Positions 7,657-16,842 of a stretch of 64,000 nucleotides of DNA are shown in pieces. Position 1 is the stretch's first letter. The number at the start of each line of letters is the position of its first letter. A program made the translations under genes and the position numbers. The stretch comes from Methyloversatilis universalis FAM5 (GTDB lineage: Bacteria > Pseudomonadota > Gammaproteobacteria > Burkholderiales > Rhodocyclaceae), in the NCBI RefSeq assembly GCF_000214035.2, contig NZ_AFHG01000052.1, positions 558,001 through 622,000 of the forward strand. Direction: 5' to 3'. Under the pieces are notes generated by a model. That model made no database searches. It was not told where the DNA came from and saw only the letters and a program-made list of their open reading frames with translations.

Positions 7657-9858
7657 ATGACCCGATCGCGCCCGACGCCTGACCTGATGCGCCGACCGAT
7701 TTCCCGACCGCTGCGAGGGCTGCTCGCCAGCGTGTGCGTGCTGCTCGCCGGCGGCTGCGGCGAGGTGTGGAACGATCCGTATCCGGCGGCCGAGCGCGGG
7801 CAGAACATCCTCTACACCGCCTTCACCGACCGGCCCAAGCATCTCGACCCTGTGCAGTCGTACAGCGAGAACGAGATCACCTTCACTGCGCAGATCTACC
7901 AGGCGCCGCTGCAGTACCACTACCTGAAGCGCCCGTTCGAACTGATTCCGGCCACCGCCGAAGCGATTCCGGTGCCGCGTTTCTACGACGCGGCCGGCCG
8001 CGAACTGCCGGCCGACGCGCCGGCGGTGGACATCGCCGAATCGGTCTACGAAATCCGCATACGGCCCGGCATCCGCTACCAGCCGCATCCGGCGCTGGCG
8101 CGGGATGAAGCAGGGCACTACCTGTACCACGAGGGCGGACCGGGCGAGCGGCGCACGCTGTACGACTTCGAGCGCACCGGCACGCGCGAACTGGAGGCCG
8201 CGGACTACGCCTACCAGATCAGGCGTCTGGCGCATCCGGCGCTGCATTCGCCGGTGTTCGGACTGATGAGCGACTACATCGTCGGCCTGAAGGAATACGG
8301 CGACACGCTGAAGGCGGCGGCGAAGTCTCTGCCGCCGGGCCAGTGGCTGGACCTGCGCCAGTACGACCTGCCGGGCGTACAGGTGATCGATCGCCACACC
8401 TACCGCATCCGCCTGAAAGGCAAGTACCCGCAGTTCCTGTACTGGCTCACCATGCCTTTCTTCGCGCCGGTGCCGTGGGAAGCCGACCGCTTCCACAGCC
8501 AGCCGGGCATGGCCGAGCGCAATCTGACGCTGGACTGGTATCCGATCGGCACCGGCCCTTACATGCTGAGCCAGAACGACCCGAACGCGCGCATGGTGCT
8601 CACGCGCAACCCGAACTTCGGCGGCGAAACTTACCCGTGCGAGGGTGAGCCGGGCGATCGCGAGGCCGGCCTGCTGGCCGACTGCGGCAAGCCGCTGCCG
8701 CTGACCGATCAGGTCGTGTTCACGCGCGAGAAGGAACAGATTCCGTACTGGAACAAGTTTCTGCAGGGCTATTACGACGCCTCCGGCATCAGTTCCGATT
8801 CCTTCGACCAGGCGGTGCAGTTCGGCCAGACCGGCGAGGTGAGTCTGAGCGACGACATGAAGGCGCAGGGCATCGAGCTGCAGACTTCGGTGTCCACCTC
8901 CACCATGTACATGGGCTTCAACATGGCCGATCCGCTGGTCGGCGGGCTGGGCGAGCGCGGACGCAAGCTGCGCCAGGCCATCGGCATTGCGCTGGATCAG
9001 GAGGAATTCATTTCCATCTTCCTGAACGGCCGCGGCCTGCCGGCGCAGTCGCCGCTGCCGCCGGGCATCTTCGGTCACCGCGACGGCCGCGAGGGCGTGA
9101 ACGGCTACATGTACGACTGGGTCGACGGCCAGCCGCAGCGCAAGTCCATCGACGTGGCGAAGAAGCTGCTGGCCGAAGCCGGCTGGCCGGACGGCCGGGA
9201 CGCGAAGACCGGCGAGCCGCTGGTGATCAATCTGGACACCACCGGCACCGGGCTGGGCAGCAAGGCGCGCATCGACTGGCTCACCAAGCAGTTCGAAAAG
9301 CTGGGCGTGCAGCTGGTGGTGCGCAGCACCGACTACAACCGCTTCCAGGACAAGATACGCAAGGGCGCGGCCCAGCTCTTTTTCTGGGGCTGGAACGCCG
9401 ACTACCCGGACCCGGAGAACTTCCTGTTCCTGCTCTACGGCCCGCAGTCCAAGGTGAAGGCGCAGGGCGAGAACGCGTCGAACTACGAGAACCCGGAATT
9501 CGACCGTCTGTTCGAGCGGATGAAGGCGATGGAGAACGGCCCGGAGCGGCAGGCGGTGCTCGACCGCATGCTGGACATCCTGCGTCACGACGCGCCCTGG
9601 GTGTGGGGCTTCCACCCGAAGAGCTACGGGCTGGAACACAGCTGGGTGCATAACCGCAAGCCGTCGAACGTCGCCAACAACACGATGAAATACACCCGGG
9701 TCGATCCGGCGCTGCGCGACGCGAAGCGCGCCGAGTGGAACCGGCCGGTGCGCTGGCCGCTGTTCGCCTTCGCGGCGCTGCTGCTGGCGCTGGTGTGGCC
9801 GGCCTGGCGGCACTGGAAACGCTCGGAACAGGCGCGCGCGGTGGAGGGGCAGGCATGA
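7657..9858 (+). CDS. ABC transporter extracellular solute-binding protein (peptide type, family 5)
   Basis: The binding component of a peptide-type importer, 733 residues. An N-terminal lipoprotein signal ends LLAGGC. The SBP family-5 body follows (ILYTAFTDRPKHLDPVQSY, then WYPIGTGPYML and FWGWNADYPDPENF). It is larger than E. coli YejA or OppA and unusually ends in a hydrophobic helix (about residues 700-720), so it may be anchored at both ends. The ATG at 7657 was chosen because the signal peptide begins there; the open frame extends upstream without coding character. It is the first gene of a five-step coupled operon ending with the ATPase. Confidence 0.9.
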   Translation: MTRSRPTPDLMRRPISRPLRGLLASVCVLLAGGCGEVWNDPYPAAERGQNILYTAFTDRPKHLDPVQSYSENEITFTAQIYQAPLQYHYLKRPFELIPATAEAIPVPRFYDAAGRELPADAPAVDIAESVYEIRIRPGIRYQPHPALARDEAGHYLYHEGGPGERRTLYDFERTGTRELEAADYAYQIRRLAHPALHSPVFGLMSDYIVGLKEYGDTLKAAAKSLPPGQWLDLRQYDLPGVQVIDRHTYRIRLKGKYPQFLYWLTMPFFAPVPWEADRFHSQPGMAERNLTLDWYPIGTGPYMLSQNDPNARMVLTRNPNFGGETYPCEGEPGDREAGLLADCGKPLPLTDQVVFTREKEQIPYWNKFLQGYYDASGISSDSFDQAVQFGQTGEVSLSDDMKAQGIELQTSVSTSTMYMGFNMADPLVGGLGERGRKLRQAIGIALDQEEFISIFLNGRGLPAQSPLPPGIFGHRDGREGVNGYMYDWVDGQPQRKSIDVAKKLLAEAGWPDGRDAKTGEPLVINLDTTGTGLGSKARIDWLTKQFEKLGVQLVVRSTDYNRFQDKIRKGAAQLFFWGWNADYPDPENFLFLLYGPQSKVKAQGENASNYENPEFDRLFERMKAMENGPERQAVLDRMLDILRHDAPWVWGFHPKSYGLEHSWVHNRKPSNVANNTMKYTRVDPALRDAKRAEWNRPVRWPLFAFAALLLALVWPAWRHWKRSEQARAVEGQA

Positions 9859-10832
9859 TCGCCTACATCGTCCGCCGGCTGCTCTATGCGATTCCCATCC
9901 TGATCGGGGTGAACCTGATCACCTTCGTGCTGTTCTTCGTCGTGAACTCGCCGGACGACATGGCGCGCATGCAGCTGGGCGCCAAGCGGGTGACGCCGGA
10001 AGCGATCGAGAAATGGAAGGCCGAGCGCGGCTACGACCGGCCGCTGGTGTGGAATGCCGATGCGCCCGGACTGGCGAAGGCGACCGACACCATCCTGTTC
10101 GACAAGTCGGTGCGCATGTTCGCCTTCGACTTCGGGCGTGCCGATGACGGTCGCGACATCGCGCTGGAAATCCGCAGCCGCATGGGGCCCAGCCTCGCGA
10201 TCGCGCTGCCCACCTTTCTGCTTGGCCTGTTCGTCACCGTCAGTTTCGCGCTGCTGCTGGTGTTCTTCCGCCACACCGCGCTCGACGTGGGCGGCGTTGT
10301 GCTGTGCGTGGTGGCGATGTCGATTTCCGGGCTGTTCTACATCATCGGCGGCCAGTACCTGGTGAGCAAGGTGTGGAATCTGGTGCCGATTTCCGGGTAC
10401 GCGCCCGGGCTGGACGCCGGACGCTTCCTCATCCTGCCGGTGCTGATCAGCGTGATCGGCGGCATCGGCTCGTCGGCGCGCTGGTACCGCACGCTCTTCC
10501 TGGAAGAGATCAACAAGGACTACGTGCGCACCGCCCGTGCCAAGGGGCTGTCCGAACTGCGGGTGCTGTTCCGCCACGTGCTGAAGAACGCCATGATCCC
10601 CATCCTCACCGGCGTGGTGGTGGTCATCCCGATGCTGTTCATGGGTTCGCTGCTGCTGGAAAGCTTCTTCGGCATCCCCGGTCTGGGCAGCTACACGATA
10701 GACGCCATCAATGCGCAGGACTTCGCAGTGGTGCGCTCCATGGTGTTCATCGGTTCGGTGCTCTACATCGTCGGCCTGCTGCTGACCGATCTGTCCTACA
10801 CGCTGGTGGATCCGCGGGTGAGGCTGAAATGA
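9855..10832 (+). CDS. ABC transporter permease (DppB/YejB type)
   Basis: An inner-membrane permease of 325 residues: IAYIVRRLLYAIPILIG opens the first helix, and the ATPase-docking EAA loop reads ARAKGLSELRVLFRHVLKNAMIP. It overlaps the binding-protein stop by ATGA. Its own stop is overlapped by another ATG (10829) that heads a six-codon ORF, the position where the partner permease gene would be expected. Instead a toxin-antitoxin module intervenes before that partner. Confidence 0.92.
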   Translation: MIAYIVRRLLYAIPILIGVNLITFVLFFVVNSPDDMARMQLGAKRVTPEAIEKWKAERGYDRPLVWNADAPGLAKATDTILFDKSVRMFAFDFGRADDGRDIALEIRSRMGPSLAIALPTFLLGLFVTVSFALLLVFFRHTALDVGGVVLCVVAMSISGLFYIIGGQYLVSKVWNLVPISGYAPGLDAGRFLILPVLISVIGGIGSSARWYRTLFLEEINKDYVRTARAKGLSELRVLFRHVLKNAMIPILTGVVVVIPMLFMGSLLLESFFGIPGLGSYTIDAINAQDFAVVRSMVFIGSVLYIVGLLLTDLSYTLVDPRVRLK

Positions 10833-10842
10833 TGGAACTGCT

Positions 10843-10864
10843 ATTCTGACCATATGGTCAGAAT
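10843..10864. promoter_or_regulatory. 22-bp perfect palindrome, likely toxin-antitoxin operator
   Basis: ATTCTGACCAT is followed directly by its exact reverse complement. It lies 13 bases upstream of the preferred antitoxin start (10878), where Phd/YefM-type antitoxins normally bind to repress their own operon. Confidence 0.75.
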
Positions 10865-10877
10865 TTTAGGGGGCGTC

Positions 10878-11111
10878 ATGCGTACCGTACCGATCGTTGA
10901 AATGAAATCGCGTCTCGCGGCCCTGCTGGCCGATGTGGCGCGTGGCGAGGAAATCGCGATCACCCGGCATGGCAAGGTGATTGCCCGGCTGATCCCCGAA
11001 CCCGAACGACGAGCGGCCGACGCGTTCGCTTCGGTCTGGGACAGCGACGAGGCGTTCGATATCGAAGCGCCGCAGGACAGGCCGCCCGCTGACGTAGCGC
11101 CGATCGACTGA
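10878..11111 (+). CDS. Antitoxin, Phd/YefM-type
   Basis: A 77-residue antitoxin: the N-terminal DNA-binding part reads VPIVEMKSRLAALLADVARGEEIAITRHGKVIARLIP, classic for Phd/YefM, and the acidic C-terminus is the likely toxin-neutralising tail. The ATG at 10878 has AGGGGGC just upstream; the earlier in-frame ATG at 10854 would put the start inside the palindromic operator, which argues against it. The stop overlaps the toxin start (TGATG). The pair interrupts a peptide ABC transporter operon. Confidence 0.85.
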   Translation: MRTVPIVEMKSRLAALLADVARGEEIAITRHGKVIARLIPEPERRAADAFASVWDSDEAFDIEAPQDRPPADVAPID

Positions 11112-11512
11112 TGCGTCATCTGCTCGACACCAACATCTTCATCGCTGCGCTCAAGGGGCGCAGCGAAGTGCGCACGCGCCTGCAGCGGCTGCCGCTCGCG
11201 GACCTGCTGCTGTCGCCGGTGGTGCTGGGGGAACTGGAGCTCGGCGTCGCGAAAAGTGCGTGGCCGGAACGGAATCGCGCGCGCCTCGCCGACGTGGTGC
11301 AGCACCTGACCGTCGTTCCGCTCGATGCCGAGGCGGCGCATCACTACGCCGACATTCGCGCCGTGCTGGAAAGACGCGGTACGCCCATCGGTGCGAACGA
11401 CCTGTGGATCGCCGCCCAGGCGCGCGCGCTGGGTGCCGTGCTGGTGACCGACAATGTGCGGGAGCTGGGGCGGGTGGATGCACTGAAGATCGACAACTGG
11501 CTGCAATCATGA
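11111..11512 (+). CDS. vapC: PIN-domain ribonuclease toxin, VapC-like
   Basis: A 133-residue PIN-domain RNase. The four acidic active-site residues are present: Asp6 (LLDTN), Glu41 (LGELELG), Asp97 (ANDLWIAA) and Asp114 (TDN). VapC toxins usually cleave tRNA or rRNA and are held inactive by the cognate antitoxin, here encoded immediately upstream. The stop overlaps the start of the next ABC permease gene (ATGA), so toxin and permease translation are coupled, an odd arrangement for a toxin gene. Confidence 0.9.
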   Translation: MRHLLDTNIFIAALKGRSEVRTRLQRLPLADLLLSPVVLGELELGVAKSAWPERNRARLADVVQHLTVVPLDAEAAHHYADIRAVLERRGTPIGANDLWIAAQARALGAVLVTDNVRELGRVDALKIDNWLQS

Positions 11513-12957
11513 GCTTCAAGCCGCTGTTCCTGTGGTCCGACATCCTGCTCTGGTCGCTGCTGGCCGGCTGCGTGGTGCTGGCGTTCTACTGTCGCCGGCA
11601 CGATTACCTGCGCCGTGCCTGGCGGCGGGTCGGCGAGTCGTCGGCGGCGATGGCGTCGGCCACGCTGCTGACCGCCTTCATCGCGGTCGGCCTGCTCGAC
11701 TCGCTGCACTACCAGCCGCGCCTGCCGGCGAAGGAGGGCAGCACCGAAGTGCAGTACGCACCCGAGGTGCTGTCGGCGCTCGACGCGCTGCTGGCCGACC
11801 TCCGGCTCAAGAAGGAAAAGACCTACTCGGCGCCGCTGGCCACCCACGCCTTCGCCAAGGAAACGGTGGAACGCGACGGCGTGCAGACCCGCGACTTTCC
11901 GCGCCTGCAGCACGCCGGCCGGCATCTGGACGACCTCGCGCAGCATCGCGATGACCTGATCGCCCGCGCCGCGGCCGGCGCCTTCCGCGGCGCGCTGGTC
12001 TGGGCGGCCTTTACCGGCATCGTGGTCGGGCTGATCGCGTTGTCGCGCCGCACGCGCTACGCCGACACCTGTCGCGCGGTGTGGCGTCCGGCGCTTTCCG
12101 CGAGCCGGCCGGTGGCCTGGCGTGCGGTGCTGCTGACCACCGCAGTGCTGTGCGTCGCCGGCGGCGTGATGGCCGGCTGGGCCGACGGCTATCACGTGTT
12201 CGGCACTGACAAGGTGGGGCAGGACGTGCTCTATCTGTCGCTGAAATCGGTACGCACCGCGCTGCTGATCGGCACGCTCACCACGCTGGTCACGCTTCCG
12301 CTGTCGATCGCGCTCGGGCTGATCGCCGGCTTCCGTAGCGGCTGGTGGGACGACGCCATCCAGTATCTCTACACGGTGCTGAACTCGATACCCGGCGTGC
12401 TGCTGATTGCCGCCATGGTGCTCATGATGCAGGTGGTGATCGACACCCATCCGGAGTGGTTCGAAACCGCCGCCGAGCGCGCCGATGCGCGGCTGCTGGC
12501 GCTGTGCTTCATCCTCGGGCTGACCTCGTGGACCGGCCTGTGCCGGCTGCTGCGCGCCGAAACGCTCAAGCTGCGCGAACTCGATTACGTGCAGGCGGCG
12601 CGCGCCTTCGGCGTGGCCGACGCGCGCATCATGGCGCGCCATCTGCTGCCCAATCTGATGCACATCGTGCTGATCGCGCTGGTGATGGACTTCTCCGGCC
12701 TGGTGCTGTCGGAGGCGGTGCTGTCCTACATCGGCATCGGCGTGGACAGCACCCAGAACAGCTTCGGCACCATGATCAACGCTGCGCGGCTGGAGCTGTC
12801 GCGCGAGCCGGTCGTGTGGTGGTCGCTGGCCGCCGCCTTCGTGCTCATGCTGGCGCTGGTGCTGGCCGCCAACCTGTTCGCCGACGCGGTGCGCGACGCT
12901 TTCGATCCGCGCTTCCAGTGGCGGGCGCGCCGCATGCCGAGGAGGGCTACCGCATGA
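11509..12957 (+). CDS. ABC transporter permease (DppC/YejE type), long N-terminal region
   Basis: The second permease of the peptide transporter, 482 residues. The permease core is C-terminal: [20 protein letters not shown], and the EAA loop [23 protein letters not shown]. About 230 residues precede the core, including three hydrophobic helices and a charged loop (about residues 75-150), against much less in typical YejE; the role of this region is unknown. The ATG at 11509 overlaps the vapC stop. It ends in an ATGA overlap with the ATPase gene. Confidence 0.9.
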   Translation: MSFKPLFLWSDILLWSLLAGCVVLAFYCRRHDYLRRAWRRVGESSAAMASATLLTAFIAVGLLDSLHYQPRLPAKEGSTEVQYAPEVLSALDALLADLRLKKEKTYSAPLATHAFAKETVERDGVQTRDFPRLQHAGRHLDDLAQHRDDLIARAAAGAFRGALVWAAFTGIVVGLIALSRRTRYADTCRAVWRPALSASRPVAWRAVLLTTAVLCVAGGVMAGWADGYHVFGTDKVGQDVLYLSLKSVRTALLIGTLTTLVTLPLSIALGLIAGFRSGWWDDAIQYLYTVLNSIPGVLLIAAMVLMMQVVIDTHPEWFETAAERADARLLALCFILGLTSWTGLCRLLRAETLKLRELDYVQAARAFGVADARIMARHLLPNLMHIVLIALVMDFSGLVLSEAVLSYIGIGVDSTQNSFGTMINAARLELSREPVVWWSLAAAFVLMLALVLAANLFADAVRDAFDPRFQWRARRMPRRATA

Positions 12958-14981
12958 ATGCGCCGCTGCTCGAAGTGCGCGGGCTTACCGCCGAACTCGA
13001 TACGCCGGCCGGCATCGCGCGCGCGGTGGACGCGCTGGATCTCGATCTGCAGGCCGGCGAAACGCTCGCTCTGCTGGGTGAATCCGGCTGCGGCAAATCG
13101 ATGACTGCTGCCGCGCTGATGCGTCTGCTTCCGGATGTCGGCTATCTCGCCGCTGGCAGCGTGCGCCTGTCCGGCCGCGAACTGACCGGGCTCACCGAAG
13201 CGCAGATGCGTGAGGCGCGCGGGCGCGACATGGCGATGATTTTCCAGGAGCCGGGCACCAGCCTGAATCCGGTGCTCACCGTGATGCAGCAGATCGGCGA
13301 GGTGCTGGCGGTGCATCGCGGCCTGCGCGGCGCGCCGGCACGCGCCCGGGCGCGCGAACTGCTGGAGGCGGTGGGCATTCCGGACGCCGCGCGCCGGCTC
13401 GACGAATACCCCTTCCAGTTCTCCGGCGGCATGAAGCAGCGGGTCATGATCGCGATGGCGCTGGCCGGCGAACCGAAGCTGCTGATCGCCGACGAGCCGA
13501 CCACTGCGCTGGACGTGACCATACAGGCGCAGGTGCTGGACGTGCTTGCCGCGCTGCAGCGCGACCGCGAGATGTCCATGCTGCTGATCACCCACGACCT
13601 CGGCGTGGTGGCGCGCATGGCGCACCAGGTGGGCGTCATGTACGCCGGTCAGCTGATCGAGCGCGCGCCGCGCGCCGCCTTCTTTGCGCATCCTGCGCAC
13701 CCGTATTCGCAGCTGCTGTTTGCCGCGCTGCCGGACACCGCGCGCCGCGGCGGCGTGGCCACCGAGCTGGCGACGATTCCGGGCTCGGTGCCGCCGCTCA
13801 CCACCGATTTCCGGGGCTGCCGCTTTGCCGACCGCTGTCCGCGCGCCTGGGCACGCTGCCGCGAGGAGCTGCCGGCCTGGCACGACGCCGGTGAGGCACA
13901 CCGGGTGCGCTGCCACCTCCACGACCCGGCGGAAGCCGCGCGTCTGGTACAACTCGACGGCATGGATCGCCGAGGCGCGCCGGCCGCCACGGCAGAAGCG
14001 GGGGCGCCGCTGCTGACAGTGCGCGACCTGAAGGTTCACTTCCCGATCCGCCGCGGCATCCTTCAGCGCACGGTGGGCCATGTCAGGGCGGTCGATGGCA
14101 TCTCGCTCGACATCCGTGCCGGCCGCACGCTGGCACTGGTCGGCGAATCCGGCTGCGGCAAGACCACTGCCGGCAAGGCACTGCTGAAACTGATCGACGC
14201 CACCGCGGGCAGCATCACGCTGGATGGGGTGGATCTGGCCCGCGCCCGCGGCGATCAGTTGCGCGCGCTGCGCGCCCAGGTGCAGATGGTGTTCCAGGAC
14301 CCCTACGGCTCACTGAATCCGCGCATGCGGGTGGGTGAAATCATCGCCGAGGGCATGAAAACGCTGGGCCGGCCGGGCGATGTGGCGGCGCTGCTGAGCC
14401 AGGTCGGGCTGCGGCCGGACATGGCGGACCGCTATCCGCACGAGTTCTCCGGCGGCCAGCGCCAGCGCATCGCAATCGCGCGCGCACTGGCGGTGCAGCC
14501 CCGGCTCATCGTGTGCGACGAACCGACCTCGGCGCTGGACGTGTCGGTGCAGGCGCAGATCCTGAACCTGCTCGGGCGGCTGCAGCGCGAGCTGGGTCTG
14601 GCCTATCTGTTCATCACTCACAACATCGCGGTGGTCGAGCACCTCGCGCACGACGTCGCAGTGATGTATCTCGGGAAAATCGTCGAGAGCGGGCCGGTGG
14701 AGCAGGTGCTGCGCGCGCCGCGCCATCCCTACACCCGTGCGCTGCTGTCCGCGGTGCCGCGCATCGATGGCGTGATGCAGGCGCAGAAGCTGGCCGGCGA
14801 CCTGCCTTCACCGGCGAATCCGCCGTCCGGCTGCGCCTTTCATCCGCGCTGCCCCAAGGCCGGCGCGCGCTGCCGCAGCGAAACGCCGCTGCTCGAACCG
14901 GCCGGGAATGGAGTGGGGCATGCGGGGGCGGGGCACACCGGGGCAGCACACACGGTGGCCTGCTGGTTCCCGGAAGACTGA
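12954..14981 (+). CDS. ABC transporter double ATP-binding protein (OppDF/YejF type)
   Basis: Two nucleotide-binding domains in one 675-residue chain that would power the two permeases. Domain 1 has Walker A GESGCGKS (residues 42-49), signature FSGGMKQR and [12 protein letters not shown]; domain 2 repeats them as [16 protein letters not shown] and [12 protein letters not shown]. Each domain is followed by the oligopeptide-transporter C-terminal region with conserved cysteines ([10 protein letters not shown] and [10 protein letters not shown]), which in DppD-type proteins may bind an iron-sulfur cluster. GAGGAG precedes the ATG, which overlaps the permease stop. Last gene of the operon. Confidence 0.93.
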   Translation: MNAPLLEVRGLTAELDTPAGIARAVDALDLDLQAGETLALLGESGCGKSMTAAALMRLLPDVGYLAAGSVRLSGRELTGLTEAQMREARGRDMAMIFQEPGTSLNPVLTVMQQIGEVLAVHRGLRGAPARARARELLEAVGIPDAARRLDEYPFQFSGGMKQRVMIAMALAGEPKLLIADEPTTALDVTIQAQVLDVLAALQRDREMSMLLITHDLGVVARMAHQVGVMYAGQLIERAPRAAFFAHPAHPYSQLLFAALPDTARRGGVATELATIPGSVPPLTTDFRGCRFADRCPRAWARCREELPAWHDAGEAHRVRCHLHDPAEAARLVQLDGMDRRGAPAATAEAGAPLLTVRDLKVHFPIRRGILQRTVGHVRAVDGISLDIRAGRTLALVGESGCGKTTAGKALLKLIDATAGSITLDGVDLARARGDQLRALRAQVQMVFQDPYGSLNPRMRVGEIIAEGMKTLGRPGDVAALLSQVGLRPDMADRYPHEFSGGQRQRIAIARALAVQPRLIVCDEPTSALDVSVQAQILNLLGRLQRELGLAYLFITHNIAVVEHLAHDVAVMYLGKIVESGPVEQVLRAPRHPYTRALLSAVPRIDGVMQAQKLAGDLPSPANPPSGCAFHPRCPKAGARCRSETPLLEPAGNGVGHAGAGHTGAAHTVACWFPED

Positions 14982-15019
14982 TCCTCGCGCGGGCGGGCAG
15001 CGCCGGGTGAGGCGGTGGC

Positions 15020-15039
15020 CAGGCACCCGTGCGTGCCTG
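15020..15039. terminator. Possible bidirectional terminator hairpin
   Basis: CAGGCAC and GTGCCTG form a 7-bp stem with a 6-base loop between the converging ABC ATPase and mltD genes. There is no T-run, so this is only a plausible transcription-end structure. Confidence 0.35.
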
Positions 15040-15043
15040 AACC

Positions 15044-16618
15044 TTACTTCGCGGTCTTTTTCGGCGCCGGCTTGGCGACCGGTTTCTTCACCGGTGCGGC
15101 GGTCTTCTTCGCGGGCACCGCACCCTGCTTCTTCGTGACCGGGGCCGCACTCTTGCGCGGGGCGGCCGGCTTGGCCACCTGCTTGCCGGATGCCGCCTTG
15201 CCGCTCACCGCGGGTGTCGGCGCAAGCGGCACGGTCACCCAGCGGCCGTTGCGCTTCACCCGGCGGGTCTGCACCTTGTCCGCCGACAGCCGGGGCGCTT
15301 CCTCGACGCTGAGCCCGGTTTCCGGCGACAGCTCCGTGCCTTCTTCCGGCACCAGCAGCGTGCTGCCCGGACCCACCTTGACCGTGGGTGACAGGCCGTT
15401 GAAGCGGCGCAGACGCCATTCGCTGACACCGAAGCGCCGGACCACCGACGCCATCGTTTCCTTCGGCCCCAGCGTGTAGGTGCGCCAGGCCGAGCCGCTG
15501 GGCGCGCTGGTGTCGCGGCTTTCCAGATTCGACATGAAGGTGTCGACCGCGTGCGCCGGCAGCACCAGCTGGGCGCCGCCCTCGCCGGTGCGGATGACCG
15601 GCCGCTTGTGCTGCGGATTGAGCGCCTTGATCTCGGCCACCGGCACGTCGGCCAGCCGCGCGGCGGTGGCGAGATCCATGGTCGGCGCTTCTGCCACCAG
15701 CGCGAAATACGGCTTGTTGGCCACTGGGTCCAGCTCGATGCCGAACAGTTCGGGCTGCGCGATGATGTTCTTCAGCGCCTGCAGCTTGGGCACGTAGTGG
15801 CGGGTTTCCGCCGGCATGTTGAGCGAGGCGTAGTCGGTGGGCAGGCCGGCCGCCTGATTGCGCATCACCGCGCGGCCGACCGCGCCCTCGCCCCAGTTGT
15901 AGGAGGCCAGCGCCAGATGCCAGTCGCCGTGCATTTCGTAGATTTTCTGCAGATATTCCAGCGCGGCGGCGGTGGAGGCGACGATGTCGCGACGGTCGTC
16001 ACGCTGGGCGTTCTGTTCGAGCCCGTACAGCTTGCCGGTCGACGGAATGAACTGCCACAGGCCGGAGGCCTTGGCTACCGACAGCGCTTCCGGGTTGTAG
16101 GCGCTTTCCACCATGGGCAGCAGCGCCAGTTCGGTCGGCAGGCCGCGCTTCTCGATCTCCTCGACGATGTGGAACATGTAGCGCCGGCCGCGCTCGGTGA
16201 TGCGGCGGAAGTAGTCCGGGCGGTTCAGGTACCAGGCCTGATGCTCGGCCACCAGCGGGTGGTTCAGGTCGGCCATGCCGAAACCCTTGCGGATGCGCTC
16301 CCACAGGTCGTCCGGCGGCACCGTCAGATCGACCGGCTTGACCGCGTCGGTCGCGCCATCGACCACCTCGGTGGCCTTGGGAAAGGGGATGGGTTCGGCA
16401 CTGCCCGGCTTGATGCCCGGCGTGGTGCGGGCGGCCCCGTCCGCGGGTCGACGGGCTGCAGGGCGTTCGCCCGAACGGGCACCCGGACTGGCCGATGCAC
16501 CCGGCGGCGGGTCGGCTCTGTCCTCGGTCACCACGCCGGTGGCGGCACAGCCAGCCAGCGTGGCGGCCGCAAGCACGATCAGCGAGCGGCGCAGCAGGGA
16601 TGCGATGAAAGACGGCAT
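15044..16618 (-). CDS. mltD: Membrane-bound lytic murein transglycosylase D
   Basis: A lipoprotein (lipobox LAGC) of 524 residues that cleaves peptidoglycan glycan strands in the periplasm. The SLT catalytic domain includes LLPMVESAYNP with the catalytic Glu, ASGLWQFIPSTG, and ALASYNWGEGAVGRA. One LysM-type glycan-binding repeat follows (ETMASVVRRFGVSEWRLRRFN), fewer than the two to three usual in MltD. The last 45 residues are a Lys/Pro/Ala-rich low-complexity tail, probably wall- or nucleic-acid-like electrostatic contact, which is unusual. It converges on the ABC operon and is divergent from the diguanylate cyclase gene. Confidence 0.9.
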   Translation of the reverse strand: MPSFIASLLRRSLIVLAAATLAGCAATGVVTEDRADPPPGASASPGARSGERPAARRPADGAARTTPGIKPGSAEPIPFPKATEVVDGATDAVKPVDLTVPPDDLWERIRKGFGMADLNHPLVAEHQAWYLNRPDYFRRITERGRRYMFHIVEEIEKRGLPTELALLPMVESAYNPEALSVAKASGLWQFIPSTGKLYGLEQNAQRDDRRDIVASTAAALEYLQKIYEMHGDWHLALASYNWGEGAVGRAVMRNQAAGLPTDYASLNMPAETRHYVPKLQALKNIIAQPELFGIELDPVANKPYFALVAEAPTMDLATAARLADVPVAEIKALNPQHKRPVIRTGEGGAQLVLPAHAVDTFMSNLESRDTSAPSGSAWRTYTLGPKETMASVVRRFGVSEWRLRRFNGLSPTVKVGPGSTLLVPEEGTELSPETGLSVEEAPRLSADKVQTRRVKRNGRWVTVPLAPTPAVSGKAASGKQVAKPAAPRKSAAPVTKKQGAVPAKKTAAPVKKPVAKPAPKKTAK

Positions 16619-16789
16619 TGTGGCGCAGAAGCCAAACCCCGAATGCTAGCCAGCCTGACGGTGCAGCGTCAAACCGGGGTGCGGGCAGGGGACGGCAGGT
16701 AAAGTGCATGACGGTGCATCGACCCCGCTGCCGGCCATCGGTTTCAGGCGCCGTGAAGACAGGGGCGAGCGGGCCCGCTGCACTGCCGC

Positions 16790-16817
16790 TTGCCGTTGGC
16801 GTAGGCAGCGTTATGAT
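16790..16817 (+). promoter_or_regulatory. Sigma-70 promoter of the diguanylate cyclase gene
   Basis: TTGCCG (16790-16795), 16 bp, TATGAT (16812-16817). Transcription would start near 16824, which excludes the in-frame ATGs at 16813/16816 and supports the ATG at 16843. Confidence 0.55.
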
Positions 16818-16842
16818 GGCGGGCAAAAAAACGGGTGTTCAC

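Noticed and set aside
7375-9813. Long minus-strand open frame opposite the ABC binding-protein gene
   Set aside because: Same reason: low-complexity His/Val/Arg-rich product and a strong plus-strand gene.
15044-15200. Repeat array at the mltD 3' end
   Set aside because: It is the coding of a Lys/Pro/Ala-rich tail, not a DNA repeat element; units are irregular.
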